Positions 49,437-57,460 of a stretch of DNA of 64,000 nucleotides are shown one piece after another. Position 1 is the first letter of the stretch. Every line of letters starts with the position of its first letter. Position numbers and translations under genes: made by a program. The stretch is from Arthrobacter globiformis (GTDB lineage: Bacteria > Actinomycetota > Actinomycetes > Actinomycetales > Micrococcaceae), in NCBI RefSeq assembly GCF_003261175.1, contig NZ_QLNP01000062.1:124001-188000 (forward strand), read 5' to 3'. The notes below the pieces were generated by a model that worked only from the letters and a program-made list of their open reading frames with translations, was not told the origin of the DNA and made no database searches.

Positions 49437-50389
49437 CTGTCACCGCCCACAAGACCGCGCCACTGCCTGCGCCCCCTTCCGGGCGCGGGAGGCGCCCCGC
49501 GCACCTCAGCGGCGCCCGCCGTCGGGAAGCCCTCACCGGGTACGCCTTCACGGCACCCACCGTCATCGGGTTCCTGGTTTTCGTCCTGGGACCACTGGTC
49601 GCCGCCCTCTACCTCAGCCTCACCAAGTACAACATCCTGACGGCACCGAAGTTCGTGGGCCTCGACAACTACGCCCGGATGTTCCGGGACGAACGGCTGG
49701 CCACCACCTACGGCAACACGGTCCTCTACGTCGGGGCCGCCGTCGTCCTTATCAACGGCTTCGCGCTCCTGTTCGCCGTCCTGATCAACCAGCGGCTCCC
49801 CCGGGCCCTGACCTACGTGTTCCGCTCGGCGTATTTCTTTCCCTACCTCGTGGCCCTCGTGTACGTGTCCATCATCTGGCAGGCACTGTTCCAGAAGGAT
49901 ACGGGCATCCTGAATTACTACATCACCGCTATGGGTGGGGAACGGATCGACTGGCTCAACAGTTCCGAGTTCTCCAAGGTCTCCGTGATCATCGTGGACA
50001 CTTGGCGGAACGTGGGGTTCGCCATGCTGATCTACGTGGCAGCCCTGCAGGAAGTCCCCAAGGACATGGTAGAGGCCGCCCGCATGGACGGAGCCAACGA
50101 ATGGCAGGTCTTCCGCCGGATCGTCCTGCCGATGATCAGCCAGGCAACGTTCTTCAACATCACCATCACCATCATCGGCGCGTTCCAGATCTACGAATCC
50201 ATCATCGTGCTGACCAGGGGCGGCCCGGGCGATGCCAGCCGCAGCGTGGTCATGTACATCGCCGAGGTGGCCTTTAACAAGTTCGACATGGGCTATGCCT
50301 CAGCTATCGCGGTGACACTGTTCCTGATCATCATGCTGGTGACCATGGTCCAGTTCCGCCTCAGGAAGTCATGGGTGAACAATGAGTAA
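49433..50389 (+). CDS. Sugar ABC permease (MalF-like)
   Basis: 318 residues, six helices, with a Pro/Arg-rich cytoplasmic N-terminus. LTGYAFTAPTVIGFLVFVLGPLVAALYLSL is the first helix region, and the cytoplasmic EAA loop EVPKDMVEAARMDGANEWQVFRRIVLPMI is intact for contact with an ATPase. It overlaps the binding-protein gene by four bases (GTGA) and the next permease by eight. Confidence 0.92.
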   Translation: MTVTAHKTAPLPAPPSGRGRRPAHLSGARRREALTGYAFTAPTVIGFLVFVLGPLVAALYLSLTKYNILTAPKFVGLDNYARMFRDERLATTYGNTVLYVGAAVVLINGFALLFAVLINQRLPRALTYVFRSAYFFPYLVALVYVSIIWQALFQKDTGILNYYITAMGGERIDWLNSSEFSKVSVIIVDTWRNVGFAMLIYVAALQEVPKDMVEAARMDGANEWQVFRRIVLPMISQATFFNITITIIGAFQIYESIIVLTRGGPGDASRSVVMYIAEVAFNKFDMGYASAIAVTLFLIIMLVTMVQFRLRKSWVNNE

Positions 50390-51269
50390 TCTCAACGCCC
50401 CAATCCTTGCGTCCCGCAAAGGTGCCGGAAAAGCCGTACGACGGCGGCCCGGCGTCGGGAAGTCCGTTTCCGTGGCTCTCCTGATCCTCGGTGCCATCGG
50501 CATGGTGGCCCCCTTCCTGTGGATGTTCACCACATCGCTCCGGGACGCCAGCCACGCGTACGACCTGCCGCCGCAGTGGCTGCCCACGGAATGGGACTGG
50601 TCCAACTATGCCGGGGCCGTCACGGGACCCGTGCCTATCCTCCGGAACATGTTCAACAGCGCAGTCATCGCCATCGCGGTGAGCGTCGGCATGATCATCA
50701 CGGCACCCATGGCGGGATATGCCTTCGCCAAGCTGGAATTCCCCGGCCGCAACTCGATCTTTGTGGGACTGCTGTCCTCGCTGATGGTGCCGGCTCAGGT
50801 GACCATCATTCCGCTGTTCCTCCTGATGCGGACGTTCGGCCTCCTGGACAACCCGCTCAGCCTGATCCTGCCCGGCATCACCGGGGCACTGGGCGTATTC
50901 CTGCTCCGGCAGTTCTTCCTGGGGCTGCCGCAGGAAATCATCGACGCCGCCCGAATGGACGGTGCCACCGCGTGGCAGACCTATCGCCTGATCGCGCTGC
51001 CCCTGGCCAAGAACGCAGTCAGCACGCTCGGCGTCATCACGTTCCTGGGCAGCTGGAATGCCTACTTCGCCCCGTCAATCTTCCTCAACAGCACCGACAC
51101 CGCCACCCTCCCGCTGGGCCTGGTCCTGATGCTCGGCCCCTACGGCGCAGGGAACGTGGCCCAGGTGATGGCGGCAACCACCATCGCGATCGCCCCGGCA
51201 CTCATCGTCTTCCTCGTGGCCCAGCGGTGGATCATCGCAAGCCTCACCCAGTCAGCCGTCAAAGGCTAA
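50382..51269 (+). CDS. Sugar ABC permease (MalG-like)
   Basis: 295 residues, six helices. EAA loop: GLPQEIIDAARMDGATAWQTYRLIALPLAKNA. The MalF/MalG pair is complete but no ATPase gene follows, so the system should rely on a shared MsiK-type ATPase encoded elsewhere, as is usual for actinobacterial sugar importers. It is followed 28 bp later by the GH172 gene. Confidence 0.92.
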   Translation: MSNLNAPILASRKGAGKAVRRRPGVGKSVSVALLILGAIGMVAPFLWMFTTSLRDASHAYDLPPQWLPTEWDWSNYAGAVTGPVPILRNMFNSAVIAIAVSVGMIITAPMAGYAFAKLEFPGRNSIFVGLLSSLMVPAQVTIIPLFLLMRTFGLLDNPLSLILPGITGALGVFLLRQFFLGLPQEIIDAARMDGATAWQTYRLIALPLAKNAVSTLGVITFLGSWNAYFAPSIFLNSTDTATLPLGLVLMLGPYGAGNVAQVMAATTIAIAPALIVFLVAQRWIIASLTQSAVKG

Positions 51270-51297
51270 AACACCACTCTTCGAAAGGGACACCACC

Positions 51298-52662
51298 TTG
51301 GCTTCATCACCGCGCTCCGGTCTGCTCTCAAGCCTGACCAAGCTCTCCACCGCCCGCACCGCCCGCGCCTCCAGCTGGGACCAGACCGGCCGCAACCGCG
51401 ACAACTGGATTATCATGCCCGGCGAGGAACGGGTCCTGGCCGACATTGAAGGCCCAGGCGCCATCACCCACATCTGGATGACCCAGTCGTGCCGGATCCA
51501 GCCGGGCCCCGGCCAGATCTCCCCGGAACTGGTGGGCGTGCCCATGCTGGAAATCCACAACGCCCTCGGCGTTAGTTGGGAAGTGGTGGACCCGGACTAC
51601 TACCGCAAGATCGTCCTCAAAATGTACTGGGACGGCCAGGACACCCCCAGCGTCATCGCACCCCTGGGCGACTTCTTCGGACTGCTGAACTCCCTGTCCG
51701 GCTCCTACGACTCCCTCCCGCTCTCCGTCTCGGCCAAGGAAGGGGAACTGAACACCTTCGGCGGCAGTGCAGCGTTCAACAGCTACTTCGAGATGCCGTT
51801 CAACTCCCGGGCCCGGATCGTCGTCGAAAACCAGAACGATATCCCGTACCTGCAGTACTTCTACATCGACTACGAGCTCTACACCGACCCCCTTCCCGAG
51901 GACACCGCCTACTTCCACGCCCACTGGCGCCGGCAGAAGCCCAACGCCGGCTGGGCGCCGGACCTGCAGACCAACAGCATTGAGGTGGCCATCCCCAACC
52001 TCACCGGTGAGGACAACTACGTGGTCCTGGAGACGGAGGGCCAGGGCCACTACGTGGGCTGCAACCTCGCCGTCCGTCACTTCCAAGGCTCCTGGTGGGG
52101 TGAGGGAGACGACATGATCTTCATCGACGACGACACCTGGCCGCCCAGCCTCCACGGCACCGGCATGGAGGACTACTTCGGCCACGCCTGGGGCATGCAG
52201 CACAACGCCTTCCTCATGAACGGCACCATGGTCCACGAGGAAAACGTCCCCGGCTTCCACCACAGCTACCGCTTCCACATGACTGACCCCATCAGGTTCC
52301 AGAAGCGCATCAAGGTCACCTTCGAGCACGGCCACGCCAACCACCTCTCCGATGACTGGTCCTCCACCGCCTACTGGTACCAGACCCTCCCCTCCCCGAC
52401 GCTGGACATCGACCCCGTCGAGGAACGCCTGCCGCTGCGGCCGCGCGACCAGGTGGAAGAACGTCCCCTGCCGGAACTGACGCCCACCCAGCAGGCCGCG
52501 CGGGACGCGGCCGCCGAGCGGATGCAGCGGTTCACGGAGGCGCGCGACGCCGTCCGGAACGAACGGCGGGCAGAGATTGACGAATGGGAGAAGGCCAACG
52601 CCGAGCAGGCGCGGGAAATCCGGCAACGGTACCTCGCCGCCAGCAGCGTTCCGGCCCTCTGA
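51298..52662 (+). CDS. GH172 (DUF2961) glycoside hydrolase
   Basis: 454 residues, TTG start after GAAAGGG. The DUF2961 fold is clear: ASSWDQTGRNRDNWIIMPGEERVLADIEGPGAITHIWMT, HYVGCNLAVRHFQGSWWGEGDDMIFIDD and HGTGMEDYFGHAWGMQHN. GH172 includes the Bifidobacterium dentium difructose-dianhydride-I synthase/hydrolase and actinobacterial D-arabinofuranosidases. Glu269 (GEGDD) and Glu291 (GMEDYF) are my candidates for acid/base and nucleophile. No signal peptide, so it acts on imported sugar in the cytoplasm. The GH32 neighbour favours a fructose-containing substrate. The last 75 residues are a charged helix (coiled-coil-like) tail. Confidence 0.87.
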   Translation: MASSPRSGLLSSLTKLSTARTARASSWDQTGRNRDNWIIMPGEERVLADIEGPGAITHIWMTQSCRIQPGPGQISPELVGVPMLEIHNALGVSWEVVDPDYYRKIVLKMYWDGQDTPSVIAPLGDFFGLLNSLSGSYDSLPLSVSAKEGELNTFGGSAAFNSYFEMPFNSRARIVVENQNDIPYLQYFYIDYELYTDPLPEDTAYFHAHWRRQKPNAGWAPDLQTNSIEVAIPNLTGEDNYVVLETEGQGHYVGCNLAVRHFQGSWWGEGDDMIFIDDDTWPPSLHGTGMEDYFGHAWGMQHNAFLMNGTMVHEENVPGFHHSYRFHMTDPIRFQKRIKVTFEHGHANHLSDDWSSTAYWYQTLPSPTLDIDPVEERLPLRPRDQVEERPLPELTPTQQAARDAAAERMQRFTEARDAVRNERRAEIDEWEKANAEQAREIRQRYLAASSVPAL

Positions 52663-52687
52663 CCACCCACCGCACGGAAGGATCAGC

Positions 52688-54094
52688 ATGAACACGCAGG
52701 ACCCCCGCCCCGCCCTCCACTTCACCGCCGCCGAGGGGTGGATCAACGACCCGCTGGGCGTGACCTGGAAGGACGGCCAGTACCACCTCTTCTATCAGTA
52801 TGTTCCCGGCCGCACCACGTGGGCGCCCAACTGCCACTGGGGCCACGCCACCTCTCTGGACCTGATCGCCTGGACCGAGCAGGGTGTTGCGGTGGCACCC
52901 GGGGAAGGGGACGACGGCGTCTGGTCGGGTTCCATCGTCACCGGCCCGGATGGTGCTGCCACCATGTTCTACACGTCGGTCACCGAACCCGAGATTGGCA
53001 TCGGCACGGTCCGCACCGCCACGCCTGAAGACGCCTCCTGGAACACGTGGACCAAGGGCGCGAAACTAATGACTGCGCCGGACCTTGGCGTGGTGGCTTA
53101 CCGGGACCCGTTCGTTTTCCGCGACGGCGAACAATGGCGCATGTTCGTAGGCGCCGGGCTGGAGGGCGGGACGGCCGCCGCGGTTTCCTACAGCTCGCCC
53201 GATCTCGCCGAATGGACCCTGGACGGGATCGCCGCGCAGCGGAACGGCACCAAAAAGGACCCCGTCTGGACCGGCACCATGTGGGAATGCCCGCAGCTGT
53301 TCGAGATCGACGGCTCACACGTCCTGGTCACCTCCATCTGGGAGGACGACGTGCTGCACTACGTGGCCTACGGCGTGGGCAGCTACGCCGGCGGACAGTT
53401 CACCGCCCGGTCGTGGGGCCAGCTCAGCTTTGGCAAGAGCTACTACGCACCGTCCTTCTTCCGGGACAAGGACGGTACACCGTCCTTGATCTTCTGGGTC
53501 CGCGGCGTGCTGGACCCCGGCGGGAAGTGGGCCAGCGCGCTCAGCATCCCGCACACCCTGAACCTCGACGGCGACGTCCTGGTGGCCACGCCGCACGCGG
53601 ACCTTGCCAACTACTCGCAGCCGGGCCGGCTGGAGGAGATGCGTCCCGGGGTTTTCGAGACCGTGCTCGACGGCGGCGCGGACCTGCGCTGCACCGTCAC
53701 CGCCGGGACCGTCATCCGCCTGTCGGCTGCCGAAGGAGGCTTGTCCCGTTCCGAGGCCGCGATCCTGGCCACCGTCAGTCACGACGGCGAGGGCATCCGG
53801 GTGACGGTCGACGGGAACGCCGACTTCGCCGAATCGTTCCTCCCTGCGGATAAGGAGTCCGAGTTGCGCCTGATCATCGACGCCGGCGTGCTGGAACTCT
53901 CCGGCCGGCACGGGATCATGGCGGTGCCGCTGCCAATCGCGGAGTCACCGGTGACGCTGAGCGTGAGCGGTGCTGCCGGAACTCCCCTGCTCAGCACTGT
54001 GGCCACGCCGGTCAGCAGAGCGGCGGCAAACGAGGAGGCCGACGAGGAGGATCTGTATCTGGCTGCGACCTCGCTGCCGTACATCCTCGGCTAA
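52688..54094 (+). CDS. GH32 beta-fructofuranosidase (sucrase/inulinase type)
   Basis: 468 residues. All three GH32 carboxylates are in place: nucleophile Asp21 in WINDPLG, transition-state Asp140 in YRDPFVF and acid/base Glu200 in MWECPQLF. A C-terminal beta-sandwich covers about 345-450. No signal peptide, so it is cytoplasmic. NDPLG in place of the more common NDPNG is a small deviation. Together with the GH172 enzyme it would release fructose from inulobiose or similar products. AAGGATCAGC ribosome site precedes ATG 52688, 25 bp after the GH172 stop. Confidence 0.92.
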   Translation: MNTQDPRPALHFTAAEGWINDPLGVTWKDGQYHLFYQYVPGRTTWAPNCHWGHATSLDLIAWTEQGVAVAPGEGDDGVWSGSIVTGPDGAATMFYTSVTEPEIGIGTVRTATPEDASWNTWTKGAKLMTAPDLGVVAYRDPFVFRDGEQWRMFVGAGLEGGTAAAVSYSSPDLAEWTLDGIAAQRNGTKKDPVWTGTMWECPQLFEIDGSHVLVTSIWEDDVLHYVAYGVGSYAGGQFTARSWGQLSFGKSYYAPSFFRDKDGTPSLIFWVRGVLDPGGKWASALSIPHTLNLDGDVLVATPHADLANYSQPGRLEEMRPGVFETVLDGGADLRCTVTAGTVIRLSAAEGGLSRSEAAILATVSHDGEGIRVTVDGNADFAESFLPADKESELRLIIDAGVLELSGRHGIMAVPLPIAESPVTLSVSGAAGTPLLSTVATPVSRAAANEEADEEDLYLAATSLPYILG

Positions 54095-54129
54095 CACCGC
54101 CGTCGGGAAGTCTCGGCTTCCCCTGCGGC

Positions 54130-54430
54130 CGCGATCCGTGTGCAGGAATTGCGGCCGCAGTGGACAGCAATATCCTTCGGGGTTGTCCGGCAGCACCCGC
54201 CAACGAGGCGGGCACCAAGTTCACGCCAGATCGCGGTCCCGTCAGCAAGGCCGGGAGCTGTTGACAGTTCACGCCAATGGCCACAACGAGCGGCTGCGCC
54301 CTGCTGAGCTTTGCCACCTGCGCCCGCGGCGTACCGTCGCTGATGTGCCCGCCGTCCCGCAGCGTGAACGAGAGCCAGCCTTCGACGTAGAACTCTTCCA
54401 TGAGCGCCCCCAGGGGCTCAATCCCCCTGT
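54130..54430 (-). pseudogene. Remnant of a homocysteine S-methyltransferase
   Basis: On the minus strand a stretch ending near 54265 reads EEFYVEGWLSFTLRDGGHIS, then DGTPRAQVAKL and VVAIGVNC, the middle of the homocysteine S-methyltransferase (MmuM) family. From about 54240 down, in another frame, comes TAIWRELGARLVGGCCRTTP, the family's C-terminal zinc-binding GGCC motif. The roughly 60 residues normally between GVNC and this end are missing, as is the N-terminal third. It is a decayed gene fragment; a complete copy may exist elsewhere in the genome. Confidence 0.75.
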
Positions 54431-54554
54431 GCTGCAGCGTGAGCAGACGGATACAAAAACGAAACGTTGAGTCGTCCCAGTGAAACATGCCGTGGCTACG
54501 CTAATTCCTACCTGAGAGACGGTCCGTCCGCAGGTCGATTGAGAGGAAATAGCC
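54431..54554. other. Intergenic rest between methyltransferase remnant and small ORF
   Basis: No gene seen. TACGCTAAT near 54495 could be a -10 region for the small ORF at 54555, but no convincing -35 partner stands at the right distance. Confidence 0.35.
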
Positions 54555-54704
54555 ATGCTTTGGAATACCTTGAACCTGTTCTTCACCTCGCGCACTGACG
54601 GAAACTCACAAATTGGCGAGGCCGGGTCGCACACCGATTTCCCCCAGGGCCAGCTCACGTCCGCTGCTTGGGAAGGCTGGTGGGACAGCGCCGCGCAGGC
54701 ATGA
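54555..54704 (+). CDS. Possible small protein, 49 residues
   Basis: ATG 54555 follows GAGAGGAAATAGCC, a reasonable ribosome site, and the frame runs 49 codons: MLWNTLNLFFTSRTDGNSQI, then a Gly/Thr-rich middle and SAAWEGWWDSAAQA at the end. Three Trp in the tail and a hydrophobic N-terminus are unusual. No family recognised. It is too short to be sure that it is translated. Confidence 0.4.
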   Translation: MLWNTLNLFFTSRTDGNSQIGEAGSHTDFPQGQLTSAAWEGWWDSAAQA

Positions 54705-54774
54705 CAAGCATGGGGTTCCCTTGCCGCCGGGGGTAGGCTCGCCAGCAGTAATCCACGACGGCGGGAGGCGAGGC

Positions 54775-55722
54775 ATGACTGAACCTACAGGCAGTACCGA
54801 ACTCGAGGACCAAGGGCTGCCATTGACAGCCCTTGCAGTGGCCGCGGGCCGTGCCGTTGAGACGTCACGGGCCGACCCGTTGGTGGCGGATCCGTTCGCC
54901 TCCGCCCTGGTGGTTGCCGCCCGCTCCCACCTGGACCTGCCGACGGTGTGGCCGGCGGAACCGGCGGAGGCCCCTCCCCTGCAGCAGCCGCTCCTGCTCG
55001 CGTCCATCTACATCGGGATGCGGACCCGGTTCATCGACGACTTCCTGCAGTCCGACTCGCCCACCCCGCAGACGGTGGTTCTCGGTGCGGGCCTCGACAC
55101 CAGGGCGTTCCGGCTGCGCTGGCCGGAGGGCGCCAAGGTCATTGAGATTGACAGCGCCAACGTTCTGGACTTCAAGGCCCATGTGATGAGCCGGCTTTCG
55201 GCGGAGCCCGCGTGCGACCTGATCAGTCTGCCCGCCAACCTTTCCGTGCCGTGGCGGGAGGCGCTCCTCGCCACAGGCTTTGATCCTGGGCAGCCCACCA
55301 CCTGGGTCCTCGAGGGCCTACTGCCGTACCTGGATGCCGGCTCACAGCAAACCTTGCTGGGCGAAGTTGCGGCGCTGTCGGCGCCGGGATCGCGGGCGGT
55401 AATTGAGCGGGCCGTGGCCCTGCCGAAGACGGATGACATAGAAGCCAAGCTGCGCGAGTTCAGTGAACAGACGGGCCTGCCCATGAGCGAGCTGCTGGCG
55501 CGGGCCGATCCGCCGGACCCGGTGGAGCTGCTCGAACCAGCAGGCTGGCGGTGCAGCGGGCACACGGTGGAGGAGCTCTGTTCGATGTACGGCCGCGTGC
55601 TGTCGCTGGACGCCTCTGTTGGCGGGCCCGATGCAGAGCAGCCCGGACCAGGCGAAACAGCGCTTGGCCAGCCAAACCAGGACCAGTCCCGGGGCGGCTT
55701 CGTCACCGCCTGGCTGCCGTGA
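54775..55722 (+). CDS. LCM/PPM-type SAM-dependent methyltransferase
   Basis: 315 residues. Class I methyltransferase of the leucine-carboxyl-methyltransferase-like family common in Actinobacteria: LTALAVAAGRAVETSRADPLVADPFA, MRTRFIDDFLQ, VVLGAGLDTRAFRLRWPEGAKVIEIDS (SAM loop GAGLDTR and acidic Asp), and TTWVLEGLLPYLDAGSQQTLL. GCGGGAGGCGAGGC precedes the ATG. Substrate unknown; many relatives methylate small carboxylates or hydroxyls. Single gene. Confidence 0.85.
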   Translation: MTEPTGSTELEDQGLPLTALAVAAGRAVETSRADPLVADPFASALVVAARSHLDLPTVWPAEPAEAPPLQQPLLLASIYIGMRTRFIDDFLQSDSPTPQTVVLGAGLDTRAFRLRWPEGAKVIEIDSANVLDFKAHVMSRLSAEPACDLISLPANLSVPWREALLATGFDPGQPTTWVLEGLLPYLDAGSQQTLLGEVAALSAPGSRAVIERAVALPKTDDIEAKLREFSEQTGLPMSELLARADPPDPVELLEPAGWRCSGHTVEELCSMYGRVLSLDASVGGPDAEQPGPGETALGQPNQDQSRGGFVTAWLP

Positions 55723-55834
55723 GCCTGTTCACCTCAGCGCCACCTTCCTGAAGACCGCAGGCCACTTGGCCTTCCTAGGGTGAACGGGTCGGCGGCTCAG
55801 CGCCGGCCACCGTCATCCGGGAGGAACCAAAACC

Positions 55835-56914
55835 ATGCGCAAAGTCCTGACCGCAGCGGCCGCCGTCGCGCTTTTCACCGCAGCCATCGGCTCGACGGCT
55901 GGCCCCGCCGTCGCTGCCCCGTCGGCGGACGCCGGCACGCCGTCGTCGAACGCTGCCCGTACCGCCACGTCCGCCATCAAGACGAACGAAGGCAACGGCT
56001 CCTTCGACCTGCAGTCGCACCGCGGCGGCCGCGGCGAGTGGACCGAGGAATCGCTGGCCGCCTTCGCGAACTCGCTGAAGCTGGGCGTGAGCACGCTCGA
56101 ACTGGACACCCACCTGACCGAGGACGGCAAGGTGATCGTCTGGCACGACGACACGATGCAGGCCAACAAGTGCGCGGACACCGCGCCGGCCACGCCGAAC
56201 GACCCCGAGTTCCCCTACGCCGGCGACCGGGTGGCGGAGCTGTCGCTGGCCCAGATCAGGACCCTCAACTGTGGCTACACCCAGCTTGCCGGATACCCGG
56301 AGCAGCAGGTGATCGAGGGCAACCGCATCGCCGAACTCAAGGATGTGTTCCAGCTGGTGCGTGACCTCGGCGCCAAGAAGGTCCGCTTCAACGTGGAGAC
56401 CAAGGTGGAGGACGGCCAGGCCGGCGGCGAGAGTTCCGTGACGCTCACCAAGGCCGTGGTCACCGAGATCTACATGGCGGGGATGTCCGGCCGCACCACG
56501 GTGCAGTCGTTCGACTGGTCAACGCTAAACTACACCAGGAAGATCGCCCCGCAGCTGCCGGTCGTGGCGCTCTCCAGCGGCGACGGGTGGCTGCAGGTGG
56601 GCAAGCCCGGCGCGGCCCCGGAGCTGGGCGGCATCGACATCGACGATTACGACGGCTCCCTCGCCAAGGCCGCCAAGGCCCTGGGCTACGACGTCATCTC
56701 CCCCATGTTCCGTTCCGTCACCCCGCAGATGATCGCGGAAGCCCACGAGTACGGCCTGCCCGTCATCCCGTGGACCGTGAACACCACCGCGGACATGGCG
56801 AACCTGATGGACCTCGGCGTGGACGGCATCATCACCGACTACCCCACCCGCCTGCGCACCCTCATGGAGGAGCGGGGGCTGAAGCTGCCGAAGGCTTACG
56901 CTGCGGCTGGCTAG
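55835..56914 (+). CDS. Secreted glycerophosphodiester phosphodiesterase
   Basis: 359 residues. Signal peptide 1-32 (VLTAAAAVALFTAAIGSTAG ... AVAAPSA), then the GDPD barrel: DLQSHRGGRGEWTEESLAAF with the HRG catalytic motif, STLELDTHLTEDGKVIVWHDDTM (Glu, Asp and second His), FNVETKVEDG and the C-terminal TTADMANLMDLGVDGIITDYPTRLRTLM. It hydrolyses glycerophosphodiesters (from phospholipids or teichoic acids) to glycerol-3-phosphate outside the cell. GGGAGGAACC precedes the ATG. A strong terminator follows. Confidence 0.92.
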   Translation: MRKVLTAAAAVALFTAAIGSTAGPAVAAPSADAGTPSSNAARTATSAIKTNEGNGSFDLQSHRGGRGEWTEESLAAFANSLKLGVSTLELDTHLTEDGKVIVWHDDTMQANKCADTAPATPNDPEFPYAGDRVAELSLAQIRTLNCGYTQLAGYPEQQVIEGNRIAELKDVFQLVRDLGAKKVRFNVETKVEDGQAGGESSVTLTKAVVTEIYMAGMSGRTTVQSFDWSTLNYTRKIAPQLPVVALSSGDGWLQVGKPGAAPELGGIDIDDYDGSLAKAAKALGYDVISPMFRSVTPQMIAEAHEYGLPVIPWTVNTTADMANLMDLGVDGIITDYPTRLRTLMEERGLKLPKAYAAAG

Positions 56915-56934
56915 GCGCTTTACTGCTAGAACGT

Positions 56935-56980
56935 ACGACGGCCGGCCGTCCCCTTTGAGGGCGGCCTGCCGTCGTCATTT
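56935..56980 (+). terminator. Terminator after GDPD gene
   Basis: ACGACGGCCGGCCGTCCCC and the near-complement AGGGCGGCCTGCCGTCGT form a long stem with a 4-base loop, followed by CATTTCTTC. It is the same ACGACGGC...GCCGTCGT type as at 36409-36462. Confidence 0.8.
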
Positions 56981-56986
56981 CTTCTA

Positions 56987-57044
56987 TCGATTGCTCCATA
57001 ACCGCCGTTTTGCGGCTCCAGAAGGGCAGTTATGGAGCAACCGA
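56987..57044. repeat. 16-bp inverted repeat around a small internal hairpin
   Basis: TCGATTGCTCCATAAC at 56987-57002 and GTTATGGAGCAACCGA at 57029-57044 are inverse complements with one mismatch in 16. The 26 bases inside hold a CCGC...GCGG hairpin. The right arm contains the ATG of a 71-codon frame starting at 57032. It could be a structured terminator, a REP-like element or a tiny non-autonomous insertion. Confidence 0.6.
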
Positions 57045-57247
57045 TGAGTTGGGGAGACGAGAAATGGCCCAGTGTCGTTCTTGCGTCTCCGTTTGGGGGG
57101 AACGTTTGCGGCGGGCCGCAAATACGATTCAGCATGATCGCAGACTACTTTTCCCGCCGGTTTGCGGAAAGGGGACGGCCCGGAATCGACGGGCTCTCCA
57201 CAGAACAGCTTCTGGCGCGGACCCGGGCCGCGGAACACTACAATTAG
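57032..57247 (+). CDS. Doubtful small ORF, 71 residues
   Basis: Starts at the ATG inside the right arm of the inverted repeat (MEQPMSWGDEKWPSVVLASP) and ends LLARTRAAEHYN. Codon use is less GC3-rich than in the neighbours and no good ribosome site is present. No family recognised. In the remaining gap (57248-57460) a 42-codon frame from ATG 57251 ending MELPDELEVLLTR is also open; both may be gene remnants. Confidence 0.25.
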   Translation: MEQPMSWGDEKWPSVVLASPFGGNVCGGPQIRFSMIADYFSRRFAERGRPGIDGLSTEQLLARTRAAEHYN

Positions 57248-57460
57248 CCCATGGGCTGCTCGGTTGCCGTTGGTGATGGCGTTCGATGGAGAGGACAGCA
57301 TCGCTTACCTCCGCGATTCCCACACGGCTCACTGGCGATGGAGCTTCCCGACGAACTTGAAGTCCTTCTCACCCGGTAACCGCTCCCCGCAAGGCCTTCC
57401 GCCGGCACCCAAGCTGCGCGAGACTGGGCGTGACTAGCCGTTGCAGATGGAGCCGCACCC

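Noticed and set aside
51328-52746. Long minus-strand frame opposite the GH172 gene
   Set aside because: Gly/Val-rich translation without motifs; it mirrors the GC skew of the GH172 gene.
54200-54285. Repeat of TGGCGTGAACT on the minus strand inside the methyltransferase remnant, as scar of the deletion
   Set aside because: The two 11-bp copies encode different, expected parts of the protein (GVNC and WREL) and both are present, so the match is probably chance.
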